Assembly: GCF_009663395.1 (NCBI RefSeq) | Contig: NZ_QKNW01000001.1 | Location: 1,674,001-1,738,000, forward strand | Reading direction: 5' to 3' | DNA from: Halosegnis longus | GTDB lineage: Archaea; Halobacteriota; Halobacteria; Halobacteriales; Haloarculaceae | DNA: 64,000 nt | In this document: positions 51,742-59,988 of the stretch, piece after piece | Layout of the letters: each line of letters opens with the position of its first letter | How positions within the stretch are numbered: position 1 is the first letter of the stretch | Translations under genes and position numbers: made by a program | Notes under the pieces: model-generated | Database searches by the model: none | The model's input: the letters and a program-made list of their open reading frames with translations, nothing else | Told to the model about the DNA's origin: nothing

Positions 51742-54683
51742 ACGAGCGCGCCCGCGTACCGTTCGCACTGCTCGGGGTCGTCCTCCTCGTCGGGAGTGCG
51801 AGCATCACGGCCGGACTCGGTGCGGTGACACCGACGCGCGAGCCGGCAACCGAGGCAGCCGTCGAGCAGAGCCGCACCTCGCTCGGTGGGGTCGTCCACG
51901 ACGCGACTCGGGCGGCAGCGAGGGATGCAGCGGCGTCGCCAGTCGTCGCGCCGGCGAACACGACACTCGGTCGGACGCTCGCGTCGACGGGCACCCCGTT
52001 CCGGGCCGCGCTCGAACTCCGGACGTATCTCGCGGTCCGCGACCGACTCTCGGCGACGACAGAACGCGGGCTCACCGTCGAGCCGTCGCTGCCGCCGCTG
52101 CAGGACTCGACGGATATCGCCGCCGCGCTCGCACGGACGACGGTCGAGCCGGTGGGAGCGAACGCGACGGCCGTTCGAACGACCGTCGCGAACGTCACGC
52201 TCACGGCGACGCGCGACGGTCGCGTCGTCGATACGTACCGGGTCTCGCCGACCGTGACCGTCCAGACACCGGTGTTCGCCCTCCACGAACGGACGGCGAG
52301 CTACCAGCAGCGACTCGACAGCGGTGCGACCGAGCCGGGACTGGCGCGCCGTGCGACCGCGCGCCTGTACGGGGTGGCGTGGGCGCGCGGACTCACCCAG
52401 TACGGCGGCGGGCCAATCGCCAACGTCGTCTCGAATCAACACGTCGCCGTAGCGACGAACCACGCGCTTCTCGCCCAGCAGCGGGCGACGTTCGGCGCGG
52501 CCGACGACACCGGTCGCCGTGCGGTCCGGGTCGCCGCCGCTCGCGCCGCAGGAACCGACCTGCTGGCCGCGACCGGACAGTCCGGCCAGCAGATACAACA
52601 GCTCCTCGCGGGCGTCGACGCCGCGACACCGGGGTCGACGCTCGACCCGGTGACAGCGGCGAATCCATCGACGACGCCGGAGTCCACGCTGAACGTCGCC
52701 GTCGGCGAACAGGCGACGACGGCGTTCGACCGGTTCGCCGCGGCCGACCTCGAGACCGCGCTCGCTGCACCGTACCGTGCGACGGTCGAACGCCGACGTG
52801 TCGTCACCGACAGAGCGACGACGACCACCGGGCACGCACGCCCTACCGGGGCAAACTGGACGCTGGTCGGGACCGAACAGACGCACGAAACAACGGTAAC
52901 GAGTGTGGAACCGACCGCCGGCTCCCCCACGCAGCCGTGGCACAGCCTCGCCACGACTGCCCGCCGTGTCACCGAGACGACGCGGACGGAGCGCCGGTGG
53001 CGACGCAATCACACGGCGCGCACTACGGTGGAGACGACGACGGAGACGCGCCGCGTCTCGATACGGCTCGTCGCTCGCCACGACGGCGGGAACGCGCCGT
53101 CTGCTCCGATACGTTCCGTCCACGAGCGCGGTGGCGCACTCGACGGCCCGAACCTCGCAGCTATCGAAGGCCGGGCGAGGACACAGCTACTCGGTGACGA
53201 AGGAACAGTCGACGCGCTCGCGCGCCGGACCAGAAGCGACGACACCACCCAGACGACGGTTCGGGGCGAACGACCTTCCGAACTGCGCGACTGGGTGTAC
53301 CGCGACATCGTCCGGCTGCGCGAACAGGTGGCGAACGTCTCGGTCGCGGTCGAGCGGGGCGCACTCGGCACGTATCAGGTGAACCCGAGTGGCGAACTCG
53401 CGGCGGAGCTCCGAGCGCGGCGCGCGCAGCTGGTGGACGCTCCCGACGCGTACGACGGCGTCGCGGACCGCGCACGCGTCGCTGCACGCGGTGCGTATCT
53501 CGATGCGGTCATCGCACAACTGGAACGCCGGGCCGACGACCGCAACGGCGTGAAAGAGCGGTTTGCCGACCTGCTCGCGGCACGCGGACTGCGTCTCGAC
53601 CGCCTGCGCTCGATGATGACGGCGCGCTCGCAGGTCACGACGCCGACGAGCCGTTCGATTTCGGGCGTCGGTGGTCCCTACTCGCTTGACGTGGACGGAG
53701 CCCCGGCGTACCTCACGCTCGCGTCGGTGAACCGGACGCAGACCGACTCGCTGCGCGAGGGGAGCGTCCGCCCGCTCGCCGCGCGCAACACGAACATCTT
53801 CACCGTGCCGTACGGCGATGCCGCTGACGGACTCGTCGGGAAGCTATTCGACGGCGACCGGGTCAGGCTCCGGTCTGCAGCGCGTGCGCTCGCGGCCGGC
53901 GAGGAACTCGCGACTCACGACACGCTCGAAGCCGACGTTGAGGCCGCAGTGACCAGACGCCGGCGCGGGATGCGCCGCGTGCTCCGGCGGGCCGGCGTGG
54001 GTGACTCCCGTAGCGAGCGTCGCCGAATCGTCGCAACCGGACTCGGAGCGTGGCAGACGGTCGCCGAGCGCGCGCTCGCCGTCACCGAAAACCGTGGTCC
54101 CGACGCCGTCGCTGCCGTAGCAGTTCGGCGCTCCCCCGGCTCCTTCGACGGGCCCGCCGACCGCGACGACCTGCGACGGTCGCTCCGGGCCGCAGCCACT
54201 GATGGTCGTGGCGTCCCCGAGTCGTCCGTGACGCCACACGTCGAGCGCGCGAGGCAAGTGGTCGGGAAACTGGCGAAACAGAGTGTCGGGCGCGCGGCGA
54301 ATCAGACGACGACTGCCGTCCGCGAGCGACTGGAGTCGAAAACGGGCAAGCTAGCGGCTGTGCCGAGTGGACTCCCCGTGACGCCGCTTCCCTCGCAGTG
54401 GTACGCGACGATGAACGTCTGGGACATCTCGGTTCGAGGCGGCTACGACCGATTCAGCGTCAGCGTCCCCGACGGCGGGCCGGGACGCCGGCTCACCTAC
54501 GTCCGTGACGGTCGCGCCGTCGGTATCGACTGGAACGGCGACGGAGAGCCAGCGCGTGCGGGTACGGCCACGGCGGTCACGTTCGCCTACCGGACGGCCG
54601 TCGTGGTCGTCGTCCCGCCCGGTGGACAGGGCGTCGGCGACGTGGACGGCAACGCGGACGAGCGCTCTGCGGGATGGCGATAG
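51738..54683 (+). CDS. Very large exported protein of the pilus-like cluster
   Basis: 981 residues from GTG 51738 (four-base overlap with the previous gene). One N-terminal helix VPFALLGVVLLVGSASITAG anchors a long Thr/Ala/Arg-rich extracellular chain with many Asn-x-Thr/Ser sites (for example NATA, NVTL, NTTL, NVSV), suited to N-glycosylation. Two DxNxDG-like calcium-loop sequences occur near the end (DWNGDGE and DVDGNADE). It may be a tip adhesin or surface component of the machine; that is inference. No family I know (DUF7286-like, from memory). It is the last gene of the coupled unit. Confidence 0.8.
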   Translation: MNERARVPFALLGVVLLVGSASITAGLGAVTPTREPATEAAVEQSRTSLGGVVHDATRAAARDAAASPVVAPANTTLGRTLASTGTPFRAALELRTYLAVRDRLSATTERGLTVEPSLPPLQDSTDIAAALARTTVEPVGANATAVRTTVANVTLTATRDGRVVDTYRVSPTVTVQTPVFALHERTASYQQRLDSGATEPGLARRATARLYGVAWARGLTQYGGGPIANVVSNQHVAVATNHALLAQQRATFGAADDTGRRAVRVAAARAAGTDLLAATGQSGQQIQQLLAGVDAATPGSTLDPVTAANPSTTPESTLNVAVGEQATTAFDRFAAADLETALAAPYRATVERRRVVTDRATTTTGHARPTGANWTLVGTEQTHETTVTSVEPTAGSPTQPWHSLATTARRVTETTRTERRWRRNHTARTTVETTTETRRVSIRLVARHDGGNAPSAPIRSVHERGGALDGPNLAAIEGRARTQLLGDEGTVDALARRTRSDDTTQTTVRGERPSELRDWVYRDIVRLREQVANVSVAVERGALGTYQVNPSGELAAELRARRAQLVDAPDAYDGVADRARVAARGAYLDAVIAQLERRADDRNGVKERFADLLAARGLRLDRLRSMMTARSQVTTPTSRSISGVGGPYSLDVDGAPAYLTLASVNRTQTDSLREGSVRPLAARNTNIFTVPYGDAADGLVGKLFDGDRVRLRSAARALAAGEELATHDTLEADVEAAVTRRRRGMRRVLRRAGVGDSRSERRRIVATGLGAWQTVAERALAVTENRGPDAVAAVAVRRSPGSFDGPADRDDLRRSLRAAATDGRGVPESSVTPHVERARQVVGKLAKQSVGRAANQTTTAVRERLESKTGKLAAVPSGLPVTPLPSQWYATMNVWDISVRGGYDRFSVSVPDGGPGRRLTYVRDGRAVGIDWNGDGEPARAGTATAVTFAYRTAVVVVVPPGGQGVGDVDGNADERSAGWR

Positions 54684-54713
54684 CGTCATAGCCTCGGGCT
54701 GGCTAGTCGACAT

Positions 54714-54917
54714 GTGCTCGACGAGACTGCCGACTGGTATCTGCTCGCCGGCGTGGTGTGCGCGCTGCTCTCGCTGCTCGCCGTCCCGATAGCCGGGCTG
54801 GGAGCCGTCTACTGTGGCTACCGGATTCACGGCGACCGCCACCCGGTGTACAGCTACGCGCTGGCCGGCGTCGGCGCGTTCTCGCTGGCCGGCTGGGCCG
54901 CGTACCTGCTGTCGTGA
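54714..54917 (+). CDS. Small two-helix membrane protein
   Basis: 67 residues from GTG 54714 (MLDETADWYLLAGVVCALL). Two hydrophobic segments, LLAGVVCALLSLLAVPIAGL and YALAGVGAFSLAGWAAYLL, flank a loop with RIHGDRHPVYS. It is only 30 bases after the large exported protein gene and may be cotranscribed with it, but its sequence gives no link to the machine. Confidence 0.65.
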   Translation: MLDETADWYLLAGVVCALLSLLAVPIAGLGAVYCGYRIHGDRHPVYSYALAGVGAFSLAGWAAYLLS

Positions 54918-54959
54918 CCGAACTCGAAGGCATTTAGCCGTCGGTCGCGAAGCCGGGGT

Positions 54960-55385
54960 ATGCTCCACGACCTCGTTGCTGACCCGGGCGACCACTCGGG
55001 GACGGAACTGTACGACGCGATGGTAGCCGAACTCGCCGCCGGCGTCGAGTCGGTCGGCGTCGACGCCATCGCCGCCGAGACCGACGTGCCCGAAGCCACG
55101 CTCCGTGACCTCGTCGCCGGCGACCAGCCCGAACTCACCGTCGAGGAAGCAGCCGCGATTCTCGCCGTCATCGAGGACGACCACGCCGGCGATATCGTCG
55201 CGCTCTCGCGGGACGCCATCATGATGGGGATGTCACAGGCCGTGCTCGACGTGGAGGCGCTGGCGGCCGACGCCGGCGACGAACTCGAACCCCGCGAGGT
55301 CCAGTCGAAAATCGAGGGGCGGTTCCCGATGACGCTGCGGGAGTTCGCACTGTTTCACGCGACGATTCAGGCACAGACGGTCTGA
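54960..55385 (+). CDS. DUF5791 family protein
   Basis: 141 residues (MLHDLVADPGDHSG start). The chain reads ELYDAMVAELAAGVESVGVD, then ETDVPEATLRDLVAGDQPEL, TVEEAAAILAVIEDD and a C-terminal REVQSKIEGRFPMTLREFAL. I recognise this as DUF5791, a haloarchaeal helical protein with an HTH-like N-terminal half. A CATTTAGCC box about 27 bases upstream fits a leaderless start. DNA binding is possible but not shown. Confidence 0.82.
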   Translation: MLHDLVADPGDHSGTELYDAMVAELAAGVESVGVDAIAAETDVPEATLRDLVAGDQPELTVEEAAAILAVIEDDHAGDIVALSRDAIMMGMSQAVLDVEALAADAGDELEPREVQSKIEGRFPMTLREFALFHATIQAQTV

Positions 55386-55577
55386 AACGCTGTTCCACTC
55401 GCGGTCTCGGGCGCTGATACCTGCCTGGCGTACACAGCGGCTCACCTCGATAATCGGGGACGTGCCGGTCGTATCCCCACTGTCCAAACTGTGACGCAAA
55501 TCGCTAAGGACAGATGATGACTCGAACCCTCCGAGAAAGCACAAGGATTACAATTCGACATATCAGTCACGCTACAC

Positions 55578-55772
55578 ATGAGTGAAGGTTCAATACCGAA
55601 GCTCGTTGTAGACGAAAAAGTAGAAATCGCCGTGTCTCTGGCGGGTATCCTATTGGTCTGTGCAGCCACCTACCACGTTGCGAACACAGGGAATTGGGAA
55701 CCGCTGTCGGCGACAGCTGCTGGACTGGCACTCATCGTTCTGTTCGTCACGTCTGAGGAATACGCAACCTAG
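55578..55772 (+). CDS. Small two-helix membrane protein
   Basis: 64 residues (MSEGSIPKLVVDEKVEIAVS). Two hydrophobic segments, VSLAGILLVCAATYHVAN and AAGLALIVLFVTSEE, joined by a Trp-containing loop. A GATTACAATT box about 26 bases upstream supports the start. Codon use is visibly AT-richer than its neighbours. No family recognised. Confidence 0.6.
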   Translation: MSEGSIPKLVVDEKVEIAVSLAGILLVCAATYHVANTGNWEPLSATAAGLALIVLFVTSEEYAT

Positions 55773-55894
55773 CTACTGACCGTTCTATAGTTCAAACGGC
55801 GGAACGAACAGTAGTCGCTCGTCCACTGCATTCTCTGTCTCTCTCGCGTCTCCCTCTCAAATCCCGAGGATCTCAACCGAGCCCCAACGATCGA

Positions 55895-56365
55895 TCACGG
55901 TTGCGTTCTGGCGACGTACCACTCGTACCCGTATCCCAGCAAAGCGCCCAGTGGCACGACGACCGGGAGGGTGAACAGTCCGCCGTATACGGCGAAAGAC
56001 CCAGCGAAGGAGATGGCCTCGGACACCGACCCGGCGAGCGTGCTCGCGGACCCGTCTGTTATCGAGGCCAAGACGCCGATGAATGCCCTAAAGAGAGAGA
56101 TGGAGACGGCTGCCGTGGCGGCCCCTGCGATGGCACCGTAGACCGGCGTCGGTTCATCCGGCATCCCTACACGCCAGACGAGCGTCGCAACGGAGAGCGT
56201 GATGACGGGCGTGACAAGCACCGCGAGGAACGCCAGCGGAGTCCCACGGAGGCCGACCTGACCGACGTTCCAGAGCAGGTAGCCGACGACAGCGAGGAAC
56301 GCGGACCCGCCGGCGGCAAACCCCGCCCTGACCGCTCTGTGAGAGAATACTGGAGAATCGGCCAT
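55895..56365 (-). CDS. Membrane protein of unknown function
   Basis: 156 residues from ATG 56365 (MADSPVFSHRAVRAGFAAGG). Four hydrophobic segments: GSAFLAVVGYLLWNVGQVGL, PLAFLAVLVTPVITLSVATL, YGAIAGAATAAVSISLFRAF and GGLFTLPVVVPLGALLGYGY. The family is not recognised; the Gly-rich segments are like DUF-type haloarchaeal membrane proteins. It is a single gene pointing away from the small two-helix gene. Confidence 0.7.
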   Translation of the reverse strand: MADSPVFSHRAVRAGFAAGGSAFLAVVGYLLWNVGQVGLRGTPLAFLAVLVTPVITLSVATLVWRVGMPDEPTPVYGAIAGAATAAVSISLFRAFIGVLASITDGSASTLAGSVSEAISFAGSFAVYGGLFTLPVVVPLGALLGYGYEWYVARTQP

Positions 56366-56455
56366 ACTTCGATTGGCCCACACTTGCGGCCACGCGGCAA
56401 TAAGCGTGTGACGACTGTTCACCCCGATCGTCACCACTCACTCGTGCCCGACGAC

Positions 56456-56680
56456 TCAGCCGGCGACCTCGGCCACCTGCACGAGGATGCCCGGCACAAT
56501 CACGAGTAACAGCCCCACCACGACGAGCGCGGCGGGCACAAGCACCGTCACGTCGGTGACGACGAACAGCGCGATGCCCGCGAGGATTGCGAGCAGACCG
56601 ACGAGCCGGAACAGCCACGTGAGTGCACCTTCCAACCCGGCGTCGGCGGCGATATCCATCACGTCCAGTAGCTCGTCCAT
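56456..56680 (-). CDS. Small two-helix membrane protein
   Basis: 74 residues from ATG 56680 (MDELLDVMDIAADAGLEGAL). Two hydrophobic segments, LVGLLAILAGIALFVVTDVT and PAALVVVGLLLVIVPGILV. Conserved-looking N-terminal acidic helix, no catalytic residues. It is divergent from the epimerase gene with about 96 bases between start codons. Confidence 0.7.
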   Translation of the reverse strand: MDELLDVMDIAADAGLEGALTWLFRLVGLLAILAGIALFVVTDVTVLVPAALVVVGLLLVIVPGILVQVAEVAG

Positions 56681-56776
56681 ACGGCAGGCCCCACGCGCCG
56701 GCGGCAAAAGAACCACGACAGGAGGTCCGCGCCGGCGACGAATCGGCTAAGGGCCGCCCGCCCGAACACGCGGCAA

Positions 56777-57658
56777 ATGAGAGTCGCAATCTTGGGCTGC
56801 GGTTACGTCGGCTTGGAACTGGCTCGCCAACTCACGCCCGACCACGAGGTCATCGGGGTCCGGCGGTCGAAGCTCGACGTTGTCCGCGAAACCGGCGCAC
56901 AGGCCGTCGAAGCCGACGTGACCGACGCCGACGCACTCGCTGAAATACCCGACGTGGACGCGCTCGTCTTCGCCGCCTCCTCCGGGGGCCGAGGAGCCGA
57001 GGCCGCCCGCGAGGTGTACGTCGAGGGGTTGGAGACGGCTATCGACGCCTTCGCCGACCGCGAATCCTCGCCCGACCAGCTCGTCTACACCTCCTCGACG
57101 GGCGTGTATGGCGACCACGATGGGAACTGGGTGGATGAATCCACGCCAATCGAGCCGACGACCGAGAAGACCGCCGTGCTCGCGGAAGCCGAACGCATCG
57201 CCACCGAATACGCCGCCGAGCGCGGCATCGACGGCACCGTCGCCCGCTTCGCCGGGCTGTACGGCCCGGACCGCTACCGCCTCGACCGCTACCTGGAAGG
57301 ACCGGTGACGGCCGGCTATCTGAACATGATTCACCGCGACGACGCGGCGGGCGCGGTCGCGCACCTGCTCGACGGCGTCGAGCCGTCGGTCGTCAACGTC
57401 GCCGACGACGAACCGGCTTCGAAACACGACTTCGCCGACTGGTTGGCCGACCAGTGTGACGTGCCACGTCCGGACAAGCGGACGAAACAGGAGCGACTCG
57501 ACGAGGGTGACCTCTCGGAGCCGGCCCAACGCCGGATTCTCACGAGCAAGCGCGTCAGTAACGACCTGCTCCACGAGGTCGGGTACGAACTCGATTATCC
57601 GACGTATCGAGAGGGGTACGCCGCGGCGGTGGCGGCGTATCGCGAACGCAACCGTTAG
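56777..57658 (+). CDS. NAD(P)-dependent epimerase/dehydratase (YeeZ-like)
   Basis: 293 residues. MRVAILGCGYVGLELARQL is a Rossmann start with the GCGYVG variant seen in the YeeZ/SDR-a group. LVYTSSTGVYGDHDGNWVDE holds Ser/Thr and Tyr of the catalytic region. FAGLYGPDRYRLDRYLEG, NMIHRDDAAGAVAHLLDG and the later VNVADDEPASKHDFADWL are typical. A substrate cannot be named. It is followed after 24 bases by an aldo-keto reductase, likely in one operon. Confidence 0.87.
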   Translation: MRVAILGCGYVGLELARQLTPDHEVIGVRRSKLDVVRETGAQAVEADVTDADALAEIPDVDALVFAASSGGRGAEAAREVYVEGLETAIDAFADRESSPDQLVYTSSTGVYGDHDGNWVDESTPIEPTTEKTAVLAEAERIATEYAAERGIDGTVARFAGLYGPDRYRLDRYLEGPVTAGYLNMIHRDDAAGAVAHLLDGVEPSVVNVADDEPASKHDFADWLADQCDVPRPDKRTKQERLDEGDLSEPAQRRILTSKRVSNDLLHEVGYELDYPTYREGYAAAVAAYRERNR

Positions 57659-57682
57659 TCTCCGTCGCCCCGAACGCGGGGT

Positions 57683-58753
57683 ATGAACCGCGACGCGTCG
57701 TGGGAATATCGCAACGAGTTCCACGAGTCGTTCGCCCGCACCTACTTCCGTCGGTTCGGCGACGGCCTCGTCTCCTCGGTCGGTATCGGCACCTACCTCG
57801 GCGACGCGACCGACGAGCGCGACGACGCCTACTACACCGCCGTCCGCGAGGCGCTGGCGACGGGTGTCAACGTCATCGACACGGCAATCAACTACCGCCA
57901 CCAGCGCTCCGAGCGCGTTGTCGGCCGCGCCATCGCCGACAGCGACGTAGACCGCGACGCCGTACTGCTGGCGACGAAGGGCGGCTTCGTCCCGTTCGAC
58001 GGCGAGCGTCCCGACGACCCCGGACGGTACGTGCGCGAGGAGTTTTCCGACTACGAGTTCGTCCGGGGGAACTGTCTCGACCCCGACTTCGTGGGGGAGT
58101 CGCTCGACCGGTCGCTCGACAATCTCGGCGTCGAGTCGGTGGACCTCTACTATCTCCACAACCCCGAGATGCAACTGGAAGAACACGACTCCGAGACCGT
58201 CTACGACATGATCGAGGCGGCGTTCACGCGGCTGGAAGAGCGGGCCGCGGCGGGCGACATCAACCACTACGGCGTAGCGACGTGGGAGGGGCTGCGCGTG
58301 CCCGCGACCCACGAGTCGTATCTCTCCTTGCCCGAACTCGTGCGCAGGGCGCGGGCGGCCTCCGACGCCGCCGGAACGACATCGACGCATCTCCGGGCGC
58401 TCCAGCTCCCCTTCAACGTCCGGATGGCCGACGCGTTCACCGTCGAGAGCCACGCCGGACCGGAGGGCCAACAGAGCGCATTGTGGTTCGCCCACGAGGC
58501 CGGCCTCGACGTGTTCGCGAGCGCCCCACTGCTGCAGGGTGAACTTGCGGTGGAGGGTGGACTGCCGGACGGGGTCGCGGAGCGACTCGACGGCGAGACG
58601 ACCGCACAGAAGGCCATCAACTTCGCCCGGTCCGCGCCGGGCGTGACGAGCGCCCTCGTCGGGATGGGGACCGTAGCGCACGTCGCGGAGAACGTCGCCG
58701 CCGGGGAGTACTCCCCGCTCGGCGCGGACGGCTTCGACGCCGTCTTCGAGTAG
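57683..58753 (+). CDS. Aldo/keto reductase
   Basis: 356 residues. GIGTYLGDATDERDDAYYTA, then NVIDTAINYRHQRSERVVG (Asp and Tyr of the catalytic tetrad), LATKGGFVPFDG (Lys) and LYYLHNPEMQ (His) are all present on the TIM barrel. Cofactor-binding residues follow near NFARSAPGVTSALVGMG. It reduces a carbonyl with NADPH; the substrate is open. It lies just behind the epimerase gene and abuts the convergent DMT transporter (TAG then TTA). Confidence 0.92.
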   Translation: MNRDASWEYRNEFHESFARTYFRRFGDGLVSSVGIGTYLGDATDERDDAYYTAVREALATGVNVIDTAINYRHQRSERVVGRAIADSDVDRDAVLLATKGGFVPFDGERPDDPGRYVREEFSDYEFVRGNCLDPDFVGESLDRSLDNLGVESVDLYYLHNPEMQLEEHDSETVYDMIEAAFTRLEERAAAGDINHYGVATWEGLRVPATHESYLSLPELVRRARAASDAAGTTSTHLRALQLPFNVRMADAFTVESHAGPEGQQSALWFAHEAGLDVFASAPLLQGELAVEGGLPDGVAERLDGETTAQKAINFARSAPGVTSALVGMGTVAHVAENVAAGEYSPLGADGFDAVFE

Positions 58754-59656
58754 TTACCGGAGCCGAGCCAGCTCCTCGGCGACGATTTCTCGCTCCAGCA
58801 GAGAAACGCCCGCGAGCACGACGAAGAAGCCGACGACGGTGGCGAGGTTGATCGGTTGCTGGAGCACGACTAGCCCGACCAGCGCGGCGACGATGGGGAC
58901 GACGTAGCCGACGAGGTTCGTCCGCACCGGGCCGATCGCGCCGAGCAGGTGGTAGTAGATGGGGTAGGCGAACGCGGTGGAGGGAATCGCGACCAGCAGG
59001 ACGGCGAAGACGACACCGCGGGTGCCGCTGGTCACGACCGCCTCGCCGGCCGCGAGACTGCTCGCGTGGAGGATGACGGCTCCGAGCGCCATCGACCACG
59101 CGGCCATCGGGAGACTCGGGAGCGGCGGCTCGATGCGCCGGAGCAGGACGCTGCCGACGGCGATACCGGCAGCGGCACCGAGGACGTACAGCTTCGCGAC
59201 GGTCGAGCCGGCGGTGAGCGTCTCCGGCGTCGGCTGGACGATGACGACCACACCCACGAGGCCGATGAGGACGCCGACCGCGTCGCGGGCGTCGAGTCGG
59301 TCACCGAGGATGCCGATGGCGAAGACGGGGGCGAGAATCGGGTTCAGCGCGTACATCACCGACGCCGTCGCGGGGGTAATCGACTGCTGGCCCAAGAACA
59401 ACAGCCCGTTGTTGGCGGCGATGAGCGCAATCCCGCCGACCGCGATGGCGAGAAAGTCACGCGGGTCGGTCGGATACCACGCATCGTAGCGAAGGGCAGC
59501 AAACACGAGCAGCAGCGGCGCGGCGATGTCGAACCGGAGGCCGGCGAAGAACAGCGGCGGCAGCGCGTCGAGGCCGGTCTTGATACCGATGAAGGAGAGG
59601 CCAAACAGCACCGCGAGCGTGAGAAACAAGCCGGCGTTCCGGTAGCGACCGGTCAC
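58754..59656 (-). CDS. EamA/DMT family transporter
   Basis: 300 residues with ten predicted helices in two EamA repeats. GLFLTLAVLFGLSFIGIKTG and LALLLVFAALRY-like region begin the first; the second has GTRGVVFAVLLVAIPSTAFA and VVGFFVVLAGVSLLEREIV at the end. The GLLFLGQQSITPATASVMYA loop is the usual EamA signature. It exports or imports a metabolite of unknown nature. Start at ATG 59656. It is convergent with the aldo-keto reductase, whose stop it touches. Confidence 0.88.
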   Translation of the reverse strand: MTGRYRNAGLFLTLAVLFGLSFIGIKTGLDALPPLFFAGLRFDIAAPLLLVFAALRYDAWYPTDPRDFLAIAVGGIALIAANNGLLFLGQQSITPATASVMYALNPILAPVFAIGILGDRLDARDAVGVLIGLVGVVVIVQPTPETLTAGSTVAKLYVLGAAAGIAVGSVLLRRIEPPLPSLPMAAWSMALGAVILHASSLAAGEAVVTSGTRGVVFAVLLVAIPSTAFAYPIYYHLLGAIGPVRTNLVGYVVPIVAALVGLVVLQQPINLATVVGFFVVLAGVSLLEREIVAEELARLR

Positions 59657-59740
59657 GCGCGGTCACCGACTGGAGCACGAACTGTCAGCAGTTCCATACC
59701 GACACAACGCCCACAGATGCGAAAGGCCGTTCGGTCCCGG

Positions 59741-59908
59741 CTACAGCTCCTTGTACTCGCGGTCGCAGTCCGGACACGAGCGAATCTTGCCGACGCCGTC
59801 GTCGGTGTCGCGCGTCGCGAGCGACTCCCCGCAGTGGGCGCAGGTCAGCCGCTCGTAGGTGTCTTTCTCGATGTCGCCGGCGCGTAGCCCTTGTCGAACG
59901 GTGTCCAT
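59741..59908 (-). CDS. HVO_0758 family zinc finger protein
   Basis: 55 residues from ATG 59908 (MDTVRQGLRAGDIEKDTYER). Two CxxC pairs, CAHCG and CPDCD, with RSCPDCDREYKEL at the end, match the small haloarchaeal zinc-finger HVO_0758 group in length and order. The known member affects growth and motility-related expression in Haloferax. It is divergent from the MFS transporter, with about 80 bases between the starts. Confidence 0.85.
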   Translation of the reverse strand: MDTVRQGLRAGDIEKDTYERLTCAHCGESLATRDTDDGVGKIRSCPDCDREYKEL

Positions 59909-59988
59909 ACCCCGGCGTTCGGGACGAGGGGTCAAAACCGCTGGGTCGGCTTCGACAGCCTCTAACGGCGGCCCGACCGAGCCGGTGT

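Noticed and set aside
56747-58681. 644-codon minus-strand frame opposite the epimerase and aldo-keto reductase
   Set aside because: Antisense shadow across two well-supported genes.
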